DNA from: Streptomyces microflavus
Lineage (GTDB): Bacteria; Actinomycetota; Actinomycetes; Streptomycetales; Streptomycetaceae
Direction: 5' to 3'
DNA: 64,000 bases
Assembly: GCF_014650075.1 (NCBI RefSeq)
Contig: NZ_BMUG01000010.1
Span: 186,001-250,000, forward strand
Positions 25,198-34,944 of this stretch are shown piece after piece; position 1 is the first letter of the stretch; each line of letters begins with the position of its first letter. The position numbers and the translations under genes are program-made. Below the pieces are notes generated by a model. That model was not told the DNA's origin and ran no database searches. It saw nothing but the letters and a program-made list of their open reading frames with translations.

Positions 25198-26580
25198 ATG
25201 GACATGGGATCACCAGTTCGCGTACTCGCCGAAGCCACCCCCGCCACCCGGGACCGCTACGTCGACCTGCTGCGCGTCGCCTCGCTCGCCGCGGTCGTCC
25301 TCGGCCACTGGCTGATGGCGGCCGTCACCCCGGACGGGGTCGGCAACCTGCTCGCCGTCGTCCCGGCGCTCCAGCCGCTGACCTGGCTGCTCCAGGTCAT
25401 GCCGGTGTTCTTCTTCGTCGGCGGGTTCGCGCACGCGCTGTCCTACCGCTCCCTGCTCCGCAAACGCCCCGAGGGCTCCACGGACTCCGTCTACGCCGCC
25501 TTCCTGCGGGCCCGGCTGCAGCGGCTGCTCCGCCCCACGATGGTCTTCGTGCTGGTCTGGGGCGCGGCGGCGCTCCTCATCCAGCTGCTCGGCGGGGGCG
25601 GCGGGCTGACCGGTGTCACCCTGCGGCTGGTGACCCAGCCGCTCTGGTTCATCGGGATCTACCTGGCGATGGTGGCCTTCACCCCGCCGCTGCTGAGGCT
25701 GCACGAGCGGTACGGCTGGGGCGCCTTCGCCGGTCTTGCGGGTGCGGCGGCCGCCGTGGACGTGCTGCGGTTCGCGGCCGGAGTCCCGTACGTCGAGTTC
25801 CTGAACTTCGCCTTCGTCTGGCTCGCGGTCCACCAGCTCGGCTTCCTCCGCGCCGACGGCCGCCTCGGCGTCGGGCCCGCCCTTCCGGCCCTCCGTCGCC
25901 CCGCCCTGCTCGCCGGGGGCGGGCTGGTCGGCGCCGTGGCCCTGGTGGCGTTCGGCCCCTACCCGCTGTCCATGGTCGGGATGCCCGGCGAGAAGGTCAG
26001 CAACATGGCCCCGCCCACCCTGGCCCTGCTCTGCCACGGCCTCTGGCTGGTCGGCGCGGTCGAGCTGCTCCGCGCCCCCGCCGCCCGCCTGCTGGCCCGC
26101 CCCCGCGCCTGGCGCACGGTGGTCGCCGCCAACGGGGTGGCGATGACCGCGTTCCTCTGGCACCTCACGGCGATGCTCGGGGTGTACGGGGCGATGCTCG
26201 CCCTGGACGTCCCGCTCCCCGAACCCGCCACCGCCGCCTGGTGGGCCCAGACCCCGTTGCGGCTGGCGGTCGCCGCCGCGCTCACCGCCGTACTCGTCGC
26301 TGCCTTCCGCACCTTCGAACGCCCGACGGCTCCCGCCACCCCTCCCGCAACCGCAACCGCAACCGCCCCCGGTACGGGCTCCGCCCCGCTGGCCGCCCTC
26401 GGCGCGACCCTCTGCCTGCTCGGCGTGCTCGGCCTCTCCATGGTCGGCTTCGCGGGCCTGCTGGAGGGCCGCACGGCCCTGCTGATCGCCATCCCGGTCA
26501 CCGCCCCGGCGGCCGTCGCGACGACCCTGTGCGGCTGGCTCCTGGTGGAGCGGGCGGGGAGGGCACGGGGCGCGCGGTGA
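25198..26580 (+). CDS. Acyltransferase-3-family membrane protein
   Basis: This 460-residue membrane protein opens with RDRYVDLLRVASLAAVVLGHW, the typical start of acyltransferase_3 (OafA-like) proteins, including the conserved Arg and His of the first helix. About ten helices follow (for example MPVFFFVGGFAHALSY and LWFIGIYLAMVAF). Such enzymes O-acetylate sugars or antibiotics at the membrane. ATG at 25198 and ATG at 25204 are both possible starts and neither has a strong ribosome-binding site. The acceptor is unknown. It ends 19 bases from the convergent antitoxin gene. Confidence 0.85.
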   Translation: MDMGSPVRVLAEATPATRDRYVDLLRVASLAAVVLGHWLMAAVTPDGVGNLLAVVPALQPLTWLLQVMPVFFFVGGFAHALSYRSLLRKRPEGSTDSVYAAFLRARLQRLLRPTMVFVLVWGAAALLIQLLGGGGGLTGVTLRLVTQPLWFIGIYLAMVAFTPPLLRLHERYGWGAFAGLAGAAAAVDVLRFAAGVPYVEFLNFAFVWLAVHQLGFLRADGRLGVGPALPALRRPALLAGGGLVGAVALVAFGPYPLSMVGMPGEKVSNMAPPTLALLCHGLWLVGAVELLRAPAARLLARPRAWRTVVAANGVAMTAFLWHLTAMLGVYGAMLALDVPLPEPATAAWWAQTPLRLAVAAALTAVLVAAFRTFERPTAPATPPATATATAPGTGSAPLAALGATLCLLGVLGLSMVGFAGLLEGRTALLIAIPVTAPAAVATTLCGWLLVERAGRARGAR

Positions 26581-26599
26581 CCGGCGTACGCGTCGGGCT

Positions 26600-26869
26600 C
26601 TACCCGGCCGCCGGCCGCCTGCCGTCGGCATCTCGTGCGGCGTCGCCGTCACTCTCCAGCCGGTTGATCGAAGCCAACAGTCGGCGCGCGTTCCGAGGAC
26701 TGCGCAGAAGGTGAACGGTCTCCTTCAGAGACGCGTACTCGGCCAGGGGCACGATCACCACGGACTCGTGTCCCGGACGGGTCACGACGACCCCTTCCCC
26801 GTCCTCACCCACCGTGTCCAACGTCCCGGCGCAATCCGCCAGGAATTCCTCGCAGCTCACTGTGCGCAT
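26600..26869 (-). CDS. Phd/YefM-family antitoxin without a visible toxin
   Basis: This 89-residue protein starts at ATG 26869 behind GGGAGGTGG. It matches the Phd/YefM fold: RTVSCEEFLADCAGTL (N-terminal beta-alpha), VVVTRPGHESVVIVPLAEY (the conserved dimer strand), then a C-terminal helical tail that would bind a toxin. Such antitoxins bind DNA and neutralise RelE/YoeB or Doc toxins. No toxin gene follows: the next gene downstream is the convergent acyltransferase. It may be an orphan or act only as a regulator. Confidence 0.8.
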   Translation of the reverse strand: MRTVSCEEFLADCAGTLDTVGEDGEGVVVTRPGHESVVIVPLAEYASLKETVHLLRSPRNARRLLASINRLESDGDAARDADGRRPAAG

Positions 26870-26999
26870 GGCCACCTCCCAGTTCACCGGCATCCTCCCG
26901 CACGATGCGCCGCGGCCCCGGCGGCAAGGGCGCGCCACCGACCCCCCTCCGCCGCGCCGTACCCTGGGAAGGTCGATCAACCCCCTAGGCAGGAGTGAA

Positions 27000-28820
27000 A
27001 TGGCCGTCAATCTGGTCAATGTCGAGCAGGTCAGCAAGGTGTACGGCACCCGTGCCCTGCTCGACGGTGTATCCCTCGGGGTCTCCGAGGGCGACCGGAT
27101 CGGTGTCGTCGGCCGCAACGGCGACGGCAAGACGACCCTCATCCGGATGCTCGCCAAGCTGGAGGACGCGGACACCGGCCGCGTCACCCACAACGGCGGG
27201 CTGCGGCTCGGCGTCCTCACCCAGCACGACTCCCTGGACCCGGCGAAGACCATCCGCCAGGAGGTCATCGGCGACCTCGCCGACCACGAGTGGGCGGGCA
27301 GCGCCAAGATCCGTGACGTGCTCACCGGGCTCTTCGGCGGTCTCGCCCTCCCCGGCTTCGAGCACGGGCTCGACACCGTCATCGCCCCGCTCTCCGGCGG
27401 TGAGCGCCGCCGTATCGCGCTGGCGAAGCTCCTCATCGACGAGCAGGACCTGATCGTCCTGGACGAGCCCACCAACCACCTCGACGTCGAGGGCATCTCC
27501 TGGCTCGCCGGTCATCTGCGGACCCGGCGCTCGGCCCTCGTCTGCGTCACCCACGACCGGTGGTTCCTGGACCAGGTCTGCACCCGCATGTGGGACGTCC
27601 AGCGCGGCACGGTCCACGAGTACGAGGGCGGCTACAGCGACTACGTCTTCGCCCGCGCCGAGCGCGAGCGGATCGCCGCCACCGAGGAGTCCAAGCGGCA
27701 GAACCTCATGCGCAAGGAGCTGGCCTGGCTGCGCCGCGGCGCCCCCGCCCGTACCTCCAAGCCGCGCTACCGCATCGAGGCCGCCAACGAGCTCATCGCC
27801 GATGTGCCGCCCCCGCGCGACACCAGCGAGCTGATGAAGTTCGCCAACGCCCGCCTCGGCAAGACCGTCTTCGACCTGGAGGACGTGACCGTCCAGGCCG
27901 GGCCGAAGACCCTGCTCACCCACCTCACCTGGCAGCTCGGCCCCGGCGACCGGATCGGCCTGGTCGGTGTCAACGGCGCGGGCAAGACCTCGCTGCTGCG
28001 CGCCCTCGCCGAGGCCGCCCGCACGCAGGGCGACGTACAGCCCGCCGCCGGGAAGGTCGTCGTCGGCAAGACCGTCAAGCTCGCCTACCTCTCCCAGGAG
28101 GTCACCGAGCTCAACCCGAACCTCCGGGTCCTGGAGGCGGTCCAGCAGGTCCGCGACCGGGTCGACCTCGGCAGGGGCCGCGAGATGACGGCGGGCCAGC
28201 TCTGCGAGCAGTTCGGCTTCACCAAGGAGAAGCAGTGGACGCCCGTCGGCGACCTCTCCGGCGGTGAGCGCCGCCGCCTCCAGATCCTGCGGCTGCTGAT
28301 GGACGAGCCCAACGTCCTCTTCCTCGACGAGCCCACCAACGACCTGGACATCGAGACCCTCACCCAGCTGGAGGACCTCCTCGACAGCTGGCCCGGGTCG
28401 ATGATCGTGATCTCCCACGACCGGTTCTTCATCGAGCGGACCACGGACAAGGTCATGGCCCTCCTCGGCGACCGCGCCCTGCGGATGCTGCCGCGCGGCA
28501 TCGACGAGTACCTGGAGCGCAGGCAGCGGATGGAGGAGGAGGCCACCCCCTCCGCCGCCCCCGCGCCCCGTTCGTCCGGAGCCCCGGCCGCCGCACCCGC
28601 CGTCTCCGCCCAGGAGGCCCGCGCCGCGAAGAAGGAGCTCCAGAAGGTGGAGCGGCAGCTCGACAAGCTCTCGACCCGGGAGACCACGCTGCACAAGCAG
28701 ATCGCGGAGAACGCCACCGACTTCGAGAAGGTCGCGGGGCTCGACGCCGAGCTCCGCGAACTCGTCACCGAGCGCGACGAGCTGGAGATGCGCTGGCTGG
28801 AACTGGCCGAGGACGCCTGA
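27000..28820 (+). CDS. ABC-F family ATPase (Uup/ribosome-associated type)
   Basis: This 606-residue soluble protein has two ABC domains and no membrane segment. The first has Walker A GRNGDGKTT, signature LSGGERRR and Walker B VLDEPTNHLD; the second has GVNGAGKTS, LSGGERRRLQ and LFLDEPTNDLD. The linker between them (LRRGAPARTSKPRYR) is the ribosome-contacting arm, and the C-terminal coiled coil (AKKELQKVERQLDKL) is Uup-like. ABC-F proteins act on the ribosome, in translation or antibiotic resistance. ATG at 27000 follows AGGAG. I see no leader peptide or attenuator in the 130-base upstream gap. Confidence 0.92.
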   Translation: MAVNLVNVEQVSKVYGTRALLDGVSLGVSEGDRIGVVGRNGDGKTTLIRMLAKLEDADTGRVTHNGGLRLGVLTQHDSLDPAKTIRQEVIGDLADHEWAGSAKIRDVLTGLFGGLALPGFEHGLDTVIAPLSGGERRRIALAKLLIDEQDLIVLDEPTNHLDVEGISWLAGHLRTRRSALVCVTHDRWFLDQVCTRMWDVQRGTVHEYEGGYSDYVFARAERERIAATEESKRQNLMRKELAWLRRGAPARTSKPRYRIEAANELIADVPPPRDTSELMKFANARLGKTVFDLEDVTVQAGPKTLLTHLTWQLGPGDRIGLVGVNGAGKTSLLRALAEAARTQGDVQPAAGKVVVGKTVKLAYLSQEVTELNPNLRVLEAVQQVRDRVDLGRGREMTAGQLCEQFGFTKEKQWTPVGDLSGGERRRLQILRLLMDEPNVLFLDEPTNDLDIETLTQLEDLLDSWPGSMIVISHDRFFIERTTDKVMALLGDRALRMLPRGIDEYLERRQRMEEEATPSAAPAPRSSGAPAAAPAVSAQEARAAKKELQKVERQLDKLSTRETTLHKQIAENATDFEKVAGLDAELRELVTERDELEMRWLELAEDA

Positions 28821-28865
28821 GAGCCGGCTTGAGGACGTAGGACCGTACGAGGGGGAGACGTACCG

Positions 28866-30515
28866 ATGTCGCAGTTGCCCGGCCCGCCCGGTCAGCCACC
28901 ACAGGGAGAGGGCCGGGCGGACCCGGGTGTCTTCGGCGCCCCGTTCGAGCCGCAGCCCGGCGTGTACGGGCAGCCGCCCGCCGCCTTCCACGGGCAGCCG
29001 GACTCCGCGTACGGCTACGGCCACCCCGGGCCCGGTGGTCCGGCGGCCCCGGGTGGTGGCCGGAAGAAGCGGGGCCGTACCTCCGTCGTCGTCGCCGCCG
29101 TGCTCGCCGCGGTCCTCGTCGTCGGCGCCGGGGTCTGGTACGCCACCGGGGACGGCGGCGACGATGCCAGGAGGCCCGTCGCGGAGGGGAGCGGAAGCGC
29201 TGCCTCCGGGCAGCCCGACACCCCGCCCGGGCGGACCTACACCCCCGCCCCGAAGCCCGCCGACCTCAACGCCGCACGCAAGGACGGCGAGAGCAAGGTC
29301 CTCTGGGTCCAGGAGAACACCGTGGACCTGCCCGGCCGAGGGGGCTCCCAGTTCGGGCCCTGGTTCGCCGGGGACATCGTGGCCAAGGCCCTGCACCGCA
29401 CGGTGTCGGGCTACTCGGCCGCCGACGGGACGCAGAAGTGGAGCGTCGACCTCCGGGCGCGGGTCTGCGCGGCACCCACCCTGCCCAGCACGGACGGGAA
29501 GATCGTCGTCGCACTGGAGAGCGGCTCGGCGGACTCGGCGCAGTGCGACCGGCTCCTGATGATCGACCTGCGGACCGGCGCGGAGGGATGGAACGCCACG
29601 TTCAAGCGGGTGGGCGTCTGGGACGGGCTCTCCGACATCACCATGGCCATCAACGGTGACGTGGTGACCGTCGGCCGGACCAGCCGCGCCGACGCCTACC
29701 GGATCAGCGACGGCAAGCACCTGTGGGACGGAGTGCCGGGCAACTGCCAGCCGTACGGCTTCGCCAGCGGCGCCGTACCCCTCGCCGCCACCAGCTGCCA
29801 GACCGCGGCCGACGACCACGCGATCCAGCACGTACGGCGCATCGACCCGGCCACCGGCAAGGAGGTGTGGTCCTACCCGGTCAAGAAGGGCTTCAAGGTC
29901 GACCAGTTCTACTCGACCGACCCGCCGGTCATCTCGCTGCGCCAGGGCCAGGAGAAGTGGGCGATCGTGATCCTCAACGCCGACGGCACCTACCGCTCCC
30001 AGCTGGTCGCCAACGACGGTGAGAACTACGCGCCCCGCTGCGGCAAGGATCTGCGCGCCCAGAACCCGAACCTCGACAACTGCCTGGGCGTCGTGGCCGA
30101 CACGAGCACGGTCTACCTGGCGACCCAGCCCGTCAGCGCGGGCAAGACCCTGCCCACCAACGCCGTCGTCGCCTTCGACGCCGCCACCGGCAGGTCCCGG
30201 TGGCGGACCGACGCCCCCGCCGAGCAGAACCTGATGCCGCTGCGGGTCGAGGGCGGCAGGGTGCTGATGTATCTGGACGCGATGCGGGGTTACGGCCGGA
30301 GCAAGGGCGGCGGCATCTACGCACTCCCGCCCACCGGCGGCGCCCTGCAGCCCGTCCTGCGCCACCCGGAATCGGCGACCGGGTTGGAGGCCTCCTTCTC
30401 CACCGCCCACATCGCCTACTCCGGCGGACGCGCGGTGCTCACGCAGCCGTACATCAGCGGGGGCGACGACAAGCAGGAGAAGGCCATCGTGGCGATGCTC
30501 GCCTTCGGTGACTGA
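28866..30515 (+). CDS. Membrane-anchored PQQ-like beta-propeller protein, copy 1
   Basis: This 549-residue protein has a Pro/Gly/Gln-rich cytoplasmic N-terminus (about 60 residues), one membrane helix (VVVAAVLAAVLVVGAGVWYA), and a large external domain with PQQ/BamB-type blades, for example GYSAADGTQKWSVDLRA and ATGKEVWSYPVKKG. It lacks a cleavable signal, so it is a type II-like anchored protein. It shares layout and core sequence with the next two genes; the best matches are DLNAARKDGE/DLNAGRKAGE and the VWSYPV-type blades. The role may be ligand sensing or enzyme activity at the cell surface; no enzyme motif is seen. Confidence 0.8.
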   Translation: MSQLPGPPGQPPQGEGRADPGVFGAPFEPQPGVYGQPPAAFHGQPDSAYGYGHPGPGGPAAPGGGRKKRGRTSVVVAAVLAAVLVVGAGVWYATGDGGDDARRPVAEGSGSAASGQPDTPPGRTYTPAPKPADLNAARKDGESKVLWVQENTVDLPGRGGSQFGPWFAGDIVAKALHRTVSGYSAADGTQKWSVDLRARVCAAPTLPSTDGKIVVALESGSADSAQCDRLLMIDLRTGAEGWNATFKRVGVWDGLSDITMAINGDVVTVGRTSRADAYRISDGKHLWDGVPGNCQPYGFASGAVPLAATSCQTAADDHAIQHVRRIDPATGKEVWSYPVKKGFKVDQFYSTDPPVISLRQGQEKWAIVILNADGTYRSQLVANDGENYAPRCGKDLRAQNPNLDNCLGVVADTSTVYLATQPVSAGKTLPTNAVVAFDAATGRSRWRTDAPAEQNLMPLRVEGGRVLMYLDAMRGYGRSKGGGIYALPPTGGALQPVLRHPESATGLEASFSTAHIAYSGGRAVLTQPYISGGDDKQEKAIVAMLAFGD

Positions 30516-30750
30516 CCATCACCTTCCGGCGGTCGTAACGAGGGCATCACAACGCGGTTCTCCCTTGGGAACAGGGGGTGGACCGAGCAGGGGAGAGGTG
30601 GTGCGCGGGTGGTACAAAGAAGCCCCGCCCGACTGTCGTAACACCGCGGAAGCCATGCCCGATTCGCTCCTTTCCGAGGGGAATTGAACCCTCCCGGAAT
30701 CGCGGGGGAGACCGGATCGGGCACCGGACCGCACGAAGGGGGACGTGCTG

Positions 30751-32727
30751 ATGAGCCAGCCGCCCAGCCAGCAACCGCCGCAGGGGGGCTTCGGGGCTCC
30801 GCAGGAGCCGCCGCCGGGAACTCCTCAGCCGCCCCAGGACCAGCCGCAGGCCCCGGCCCAGCCGCCGCAGGCCCCGGCCCAGCCGCCGCAGGCGCCTGCC
30901 GGTCAGCCCGCGCAGCCGCCGCAGCCGCCCGCCGGTGCGCCGCAGACGCCGCCCCCGGGCGGCCCGGCGTACGGCTACCCGCAGACGCCCCCGGCCCAGC
31001 CCGGCTACGGCTACCCCCAGGCGCCGGGACAGGCCCCGGGCCAGGCGCCCGGCCAGGCCCCCGACCCGTACGGCCAGGCCCCCGGCCCCTACGGCCAGCA
31101 GCCCTCGGGCCCGTACGGACAGCAGCCCGGCCCCTACGGTCAGCAGGCCCCCGGCGGCTACGGCCAGCCGGCTCCCGGGCCCTACGGCCAGCCCACGCAG
31201 CCCGGTTACGGCTATCCGCAGCAGCAGTACCCCGGCGCCCCCGCCCCGAACGGGAACGGCGGAACCGGCGGCCCCTTCAAGGGCAGGACCGGCATCCTCG
31301 CCGCGGCGGCCGTCGCCGTCGTCCTGCTCGTCGGCGCGGGCGCCTGGTACGTGGTCAGCGACAGCGGCGACGACCCGAAGAAGCCGGTCGCCGGCCCCAG
31401 CAACGACCCCAAGGCGCCCGAGGAGCCCAGCGAGTCCCCGTCCGTCGATGAGGGCGACGGCACCGGCGGCGGCCGCGAGGGGAACGACGACCTCAACGCC
31501 GGACGCAAGGCGGGCGAGGCCAAGGTCGCCTGGCTCCAGAAGAACGACGTCGACCTTCCGCGCAACGGCGCCGAGATCCGCGGCCCCTGGTTCGTCGGCG
31601 ACACGATCGTCCGGGCCATGTACCGGGGAATCTCCGGCTACTCGGTCGCCGACGGCAAGAAGAAGTGGACCGTCGCGCTCCCCGCCGACATCTGCGCCAC
31701 CCCCAACACGGTCTCCCCCGACGGCAAGATCGTCATCGGCATCGAGAACGGCACCACGGACCGCTCCACCTGCTCCGTGATGCAGATGGTCGACCTCAAC
31801 ACCGGCAAGGCCGGCTGGAAGTCCGAGGTCAAGAAGAGCGGCGCCTTCGACCTGATCTCCGACATCGGCCTCGCGATCAGCGGGGACACGGTCACCGCCG
31901 GCCGGACCAGCTACTCCAACGCGTACCGGGTCAGCGACGGCAAGGAACTGTTCGGCACCCCCACGGGCAACTGCAAGACCTTCGCCTTCGCCGGCGGCCC
32001 GAAGCTGATCGCCGCCGCCAACTGCCGCAACGGCGACGCCGACAACCCGCAGCACCAGCTGCAGGAGCTGGACCCGGTCACCGGCAAGGCCAAGTGGACC
32101 TACCAGCCGCCGCGCGGCTGGGAGATCAAGAAGACCTACTCGGTGAGCCCGCTCGTGGTCTCGCTGGAGAACAAGAAGAAGAAGCAGTGGTCGGTCGCCG
32201 CGTTCACCGACAACGGCAAGCTCCGTTCCCAGCTGAGCCCCGCCAAGGGTGACCTGGTCGTCGCCGACTGCGGCGGCACGTTCGCCATCTTCGGCCAGAA
32301 GCTCGAAGGCTGCACCGGTGTCGCCGCCGACGCCAACACCTTCTACATGGCCACCAAGCCCGACACCACCGGCTCCACCGGGACGAACAAGGTCGTCGCC
32401 TTCGACCTGAACACCGGCAAGCCCAAGTGGACCGCGCCCGCCCCGGCCGAGCGCACCGTGCGCCCGATCGGGATGGACGCCGGCAAGGTGGTGCTCTACC
32501 TGGAGCCGCGGTACGACAAGGCCGGCGCCATCCTCACGCTCCCGCCGACCGGCGGCGCCACCAGCGTCCTGCTCCAGCACCCGGAGGGGACCAACCGGAT
32601 CGAGAACGGCTTCTTCGGGGACCTGACCCTGTACCAGGGCGGCCGCTCCTACGTCCTCACCACGCGCGTCAGCGGCCGCGACGAGGGCGAGATGGAGCAG
32701 GCGACGGCGCTGGTGTTCAGCAAGTGA
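30751..32727 (+). CDS. Membrane-anchored PQQ-like beta-propeller protein, copy 2
   Basis: This 658-residue paralogue of the preceding protein has a longer N-terminal low-complexity tail, a membrane helix (ILAAAAVAVVLLVGAGAWYV) and an external propeller (VADGKKKWTVALPADI, LNTGKAGWKSEV, VTGKAKWTYQPP). The tail, about 170 residues, carries QAPAQPPQ and PYGQ repeats, encoded partly by two perfect 21-base units (30846-30887). The start at 30751 was chosen because GGGGGA lies at the right distance; a GTG at 30745 is too close to it. The 235-base gap before the gene probably holds its own promoter. Confidence 0.8.
   Translation: MSQPPSQQPPQGGFGAPQEPPPGTPQPPQDQPQAPAQPPQAPAQPPQAPAGQPAQPPQPPAGAPQTPPPGGPAYGYPQTPPAQPGYGYPQAPGQAPGQAPGQAPDPYGQAPGPYGQQPSGPYGQQPGPYGQQAPGGYGQPAPGPYGQPTQPGYGYPQQQYPGAPAPNGNGGTGGPFKGRTGILAAAAVAVVLLVGAGAWYVVSDSGDDPKKPVAGPSNDPKAPEEPSESPSVDEGDGTGGGREGNDDLNAGRKAGEAKVAWLQKNDVDLPRNGAEIRGPWFVGDTIVRAMYRGISGYSVADGKKKWTVALPADICATPNTVSPDGKIVIGIENGTTDRSTCSVMQMVDLNTGKAGWKSEVKKSGAFDLISDIGLAISGDTVTAGRTSYSNAYRVSDGKELFGTPTGNCKTFAFAGGPKLIAAANCRNGDADNPQHQLQELDPVTGKAKWTYQPPRGWEIKKTYSVSPLVVSLENKKKKQWSVAAFTDNGKLRSQLSPAKGDLVVADCGGTFAIFGQKLEGCTGVAADANTFYMATKPDTTGSTGTNKVVAFDLNTGKPKWTAPAPAERTVRPIGMDAGKVVLYLEPRYDKAGAILTLPPTGGATSVLLQHPEGTNRIENGFFGDLTLYQGGRSYVLTTRVSGRDEGEMEQATALVFSK
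30846..30887. repeat. Two perfect 21-bp repeats in the proline-rich tail gene
   Basis: GCAGGCCCCGGCCCAGCCGC plus one more C occurs at 30846-30866 and again at 30867-30887. The repeats are in frame and lengthen the Pro/Gln/Ala-rich cytoplasmic tail by seven residues per copy. Confidence 0.85.
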
Positions 32728-32812
32728 CCGCCCACGACGGCATCCGAAGCCGGCCGGCCCCTCCCGGCCGGACGCGACTCCACCCCCACACGTCTCCCGA
32801 GGTACGTACGCG

Positions 32813-34771
32813 ATGACCCAGCCGCCGAACCAGCCCCCCAACGAGCCGCCGAACCAGCCTCCGGCCGGTCCGCCCGCCGGTCCGCCTTCCGGGGGATTCG
32901 GTGCCCCGCAGGACCCGCCGCCCGGCGGTTTCGGTGAGCCGACCCCGCCGCCCGCGGACCCCTTCGCCAAGCAGCCCCCGCCCGCCGGTCCGGCCACGGG
33001 CGGATACGGCTCCCCGCCCACCCCGCCCGCCGGTGGTTACGGCTCCCCGCCGCCCCCGCCGCCGGGCAGCTACCCGACCCCGCCGGCCCCGCAGCCCAAC
33101 GGGTACGGCTACCCGCAGGCCCCCCAGCCCGGCTACGGCTACCCGCAGGGAGCCCCCGGTCAGCCCGGCCAGCCCGGCCAGCCCGGTCAGCCCGGCTACC
33201 CGGGTCAGCCCGGCATGCCGCAGCAGGGCTACGGCTACCCCACCCAGCCGATGTACGGCGCTCCGCAGCCCGGTCCGGCCGGCAGCGGCGGCGGCGGCAA
33301 GAAGTTCAGCACCCAGATGCAGATCATCGTCGCCGCGGCCGTCGCCGTGGTGCTGATCATCGGCGCGGCCGTCGTCTACACCTCCACCCGGGGCGACGAC
33401 GACAAGGGCGACCAGGCCTCCACCTCCGGTTCCACCGGCGGCAGCGAGGGCAAGGACGGCGAGGGCAAGGGCAGCGAGGGCGACGGCCTGGCCGGCGGCA
33501 GCGAGAAGGCGCCCGGCAGCACCAAGTCCAAGGTCGCCTTCCAGCTCCCGCAGCCGGAGGTCGCATCGGTCACCTCGGTCAAGGGCTCCTGGCTCACCGA
33601 CAAGGCTTACGTGAAGTCCGGCGTCAACGAGGTCGTCGCCCACGACCGGGACAAGGGCACCAAGCTCTGGTCCGTGCCGGTCCCCGGCGAGGTCTGCGGC
33701 GCCTCCCGCCACATGACCAAGGACTACAAGTCGGCGATCCTCTTCAAGGAGGGCAAGCCGACCAAGGAGAAGAAGTACCCCGCGTGCAACCAGGTCGGCG
33801 TCGTCGACCTGGCAGTCGGGAAGCTGCTCTGGAGCAAGTCCGTCACCGCCGCCACCGGCGGCGACCGGCCGGTCCAGTTCAACGAGGTCACGCTCAGCGG
33901 GACCACCGTCGCCGCGGGCGGCACCTCGGGCGGCGCGGCCTTCAACCTGACGAGCGGCGCCGAGCTCTGGAAGCCGAAGGTCGGCGCCGACCGCTGCTAC
34001 GACATGGGGTACGGCGGTGGCGAGGCCCTCGCCGTGGTGCGCAAGTGCGGTTCGTACGACAGCCCGCAGCTCACGATCCAGGCGCTGAACCCGGCGACCG
34101 GAGCACCGCTCTCCTCGTACCAGATGCCCGCGGGTGTCGAGTACGCGTCCATCGTCTCCACCAAGCCGCTGGTGGTCGCGGCCAACGTCGGCGACACCGC
34201 CGGTGACGGCAGCGCCATCTCCGACTTCTTCTCGATCGACGCGGCGACCGGCAAGCTGACCGTGCGGATCTCCGCCGACGCGGAGAAGTACGCGGCGCGC
34301 TGCGGCTCCACCGATGTCGAGAACTGCCGGGCGGCGGTCGTCGGCAACAACCGGCTCTACCTGCCGACCGAGGACCACGACGGTACGAGCGAGTACGGCG
34401 ACACCAACGAGGTCGTCGCCTTCGACCTCACCACCGGCAAGCTGCTGGGCGGCCGGGCGGACGCGGGCGACCGCTACAGCCTGGTCCCGCTCCGGATGGA
34501 CGGCACCAACGTCATCGCGTACAAGAAGCCCCCGTACGACAAGGGCGGCCAGATCGTCTCCATCGACGGCGAGACCTTCAAGCAGACGCTGCTGATGGAG
34601 AACCCGGGCGACGAGGCGGTACGGGACGCGGAGACCCTGTTCTCCATCGACCACTCCGAACTCCTCTACGGCGAGGGCCGCTTCTACCTCTCGAAGCAGC
34701 TGATCAGCGAGCGCCGCGACAGCCAGGCGGACGAGAAGCTCTACCTCGTGGTGGGCTTTCGCACCGACTGA
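32813..34771 (+). CDS. Membrane-anchored PQQ-like beta-propeller protein, copy 3
   Basis: This 652-residue third paralogue starts with NQPPNEPPNQPP repeats and a collagen-like GQPGQPGQPG stretch near residues 115-135. After a membrane helix (MQIIVAAAVAVVLIIGAAVV) and an acidic Gly/Ser linker, the external propeller follows (DRDKGTKLWSVPVPG, LAVGKLLWSKSV, FDLTTGKLLGG). It is the most diverged of the three. A strong hairpin (34798-34840) follows the gene and probably ends the transcript. The three copies in a row suggest a locus expanded by tandem duplication. Confidence 0.8.
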   Translation: MTQPPNQPPNEPPNQPPAGPPAGPPSGGFGAPQDPPPGGFGEPTPPPADPFAKQPPPAGPATGGYGSPPTPPAGGYGSPPPPPPGSYPTPPAPQPNGYGYPQAPQPGYGYPQGAPGQPGQPGQPGQPGYPGQPGMPQQGYGYPTQPMYGAPQPGPAGSGGGGKKFSTQMQIIVAAAVAVVLIIGAAVVYTSTRGDDDKGDQASTSGSTGGSEGKDGEGKGSEGDGLAGGSEKAPGSTKSKVAFQLPQPEVASVTSVKGSWLTDKAYVKSGVNEVVAHDRDKGTKLWSVPVPGEVCGASRHMTKDYKSAILFKEGKPTKEKKYPACNQVGVVDLAVGKLLWSKSVTAATGGDRPVQFNEVTLSGTTVAAGGTSGGAAFNLTSGAELWKPKVGADRCYDMGYGGGEALAVVRKCGSYDSPQLTIQALNPATGAPLSSYQMPAGVEYASIVSTKPLVVAANVGDTAGDGSAISDFFSIDAATGKLTVRISADAEKYAARCGSTDVENCRAAVVGNNRLYLPTEDHDGTSEYGDTNEVVAFDLTTGKLLGGRADAGDRYSLVPLRMDGTNVIAYKKPPYDKGGQIVSIDGETFKQTLLMENPGDEAVRDAETLFSIDHSELLYGEGRFYLSKQLISERRDSQADEKLYLVVGFRTD

Positions 34772-34797
34772 TCAGAGCTGATCGTTTTCTGTCGCTC

Positions 34798-34840
34798 AAG
34801 CCCCCCTGAATGACGCCGAATTCGGCATTCAGGGGGGCTT
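34798..34840. terminator. Hairpin ending the PQQ-paralogue array
   Basis: AAGCCCCCCTGAATG pairs perfectly with CATTCAGGGGGGCTT, and an inner CCGAA/TTCGG stem extends it across a three-base bulge. It starts 26 bases after the stop of the third paralogue and before the LuxR-type regulator. Confidence 0.85.
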
Positions 34841-34944
34841 CTCCCTGGAAGGGGCACACGGCGTCGAACAAGCGTGTACCTTGCCGGGGCAGGAGTCCGG
34901 GGGGCCAGGAGCCGGGCCGTACAGGGGCACTGGGGGCTTGTTCG

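Noticed and set aside
30751..31260. CRISPR-like or satellite array in the proline-rich region
   Set aside because: The repeats are in-frame codon repeats encoding PQ/PYG motifs without spacers.
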